Below are positions 63,378-64,000 of a stretch of DNA of 64,000 nt, piece by piece; positions within the stretch are counted from its first letter, which is position 1, and every line of letters begins with the position of its first letter. The stretch covers positions 613,744 through 677,743 of the forward strand of contig WBMV01005979.1 in the NCBI GenBank assembly GCA_013396655.1, written 5' to 3'. This DNA comes from Campylorhamphus procurvoides. Taxonomy: Eukaryota > Chordata > Aves > Passeriformes > Dendrocolaptidae. The notes beneath the pieces are model-generated. The model was not told the origin of the DNA. It searched no databases and saw only the letters and a program-made list of their open reading frames with translations. The translations under genes and the position numbers were made by a program.

Positions 63378-64000
63378 GTAAGCTTCTTTCAACCAAGATA
63401 AAAACTAAATTAATCTTAGAATATTTTTGTTCTTATTATGGGAATGTTCTATATTTTTTCTACATTTTACCCTTGTTTCTTTGAAAAAAAATATTTTTTA
63501 AAAAGTAGTTTACTGTATAACATGTAAATTGTATTAATCTGATGAGATTCCAGATGAAAATGGCATAAGATTGATATGATTCAATAACGAATTCAAATCA
63601 CTCTAGAATCTCTAAGGGTAACTGGTTAGTTTTTTGACTGTTCTTCCAGCTTCTGAAAGAAACAGATGTGCTTTTACTTGACAGTGCAATGTCAACCTTC
63701 TCAATGTCTGTGTCATTTGAATCCATATTTCATAACATTTGAAATTAATTCATTTGTAGTCACAAAGTCATAGGGCTATGATCAGTTATGTTGTGGCCAT
63801 ATTACAATTGCAACAGTGACTGGAGACGCTCAAAGAGTGTTTTAAGCCAGGACCCATGAAATCTCTGCTCTGATACCAGGGAAGATATCCCTGAGTTGAA
63901 AAGCTTGCACAGATGTTAGATGAATGCTTCTATGTGTAGCCTGAAAAGGAATACCTAGGAGTCTGTCAGTACTCATGTTGACTTAGAATCATAGAACTCT
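63378..64000 (+). other. NBEA: NBEA intron 10, 5' part (incomplete)
   Basis: Starts at GTAAGC after the last exon in the window, interrupting a Cys codon (phase 2). AT-rich; the final bases look like the 3' end of a - strand CR1 that continues past the window. Confidence 0.9.
63984..64000 (-). mobile_element. Possible CR1 3' tip cut by window end (minus strand)
   Basis: The last bases read TTAGAATCATAGAACTCT, which looks like the inverted CR1 3' terminus (AGAATCATAGAATC type). Only the tip is present, so the call rests on about 15 bases and needs the following sequence. Confidence 0.5.

Overview
The window is vertebrate nuclear DNA, almost certainly from a bird. It is AT-rich, has no bacterial-style gene packing, and carries many fragments of CR1 LINEs with the typical avian 3' end (GATCTTTAAGGTCCCTTCC followed by a TTCTATGA-type tail), plus one avian-type endogenous retrovirus LTR. 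No long uninterrupted ORF exists. The only gene I can support is a multi-exon gene on the + strand whose nine exons, joined at GT-AG junctions, encode a continuous stretch of neurobeachin (NBEA). The residues fit NBEA rather than its paralogue LRBA.

Layout: 1-26872 is the 3' part of a very long first intron, since the first coding exon and promoter lie outside the window. The exons are at 26873-27104, 33447-33547, 33784-33879, 37150-37271, 44287-44413, 52050-52169, 55574-55720, 62662-62859 and 63244-63377. I number them 2-10 because the sequence begins at the residue that follows the first coding exon in mammalian NBEA; that numbering is inferred. Together they give 425 codons plus a split Cys codon. 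All phases agree, with no stop or frameshift. After exon 10 the window ends in the next intron.

Protein: exons 2-4 encode the N-terminal armadillo-like helical segment. Exons 5-8 encode the concanavalin A/laminin G-like lectin domain and form a block bounded by phase-0 introns. Exons 9-10 begin the following helical (ARM) region. The PKA-anchoring, PH, BEACH and WD40 parts of this large neuronal trafficking scaffold would lie downstream of the window.

Introns: ten CR1 fragments are clear (three + strand, seven - strand) and an eleventh is cut by the window end. The LTR lies at about 18470-18960 on the - strand. There are several simple repeats and T/G-rich tracts, and the rest is single-copy AT-rich DNA. 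A few stretches look compositionally different and could be conserved non-coding elements or unrecognised old repeats. I found no second gene, no RNA gene and no CRISPR, and no convincing evidence of a new biological system; the unusual items are listed as leads with modest scores.
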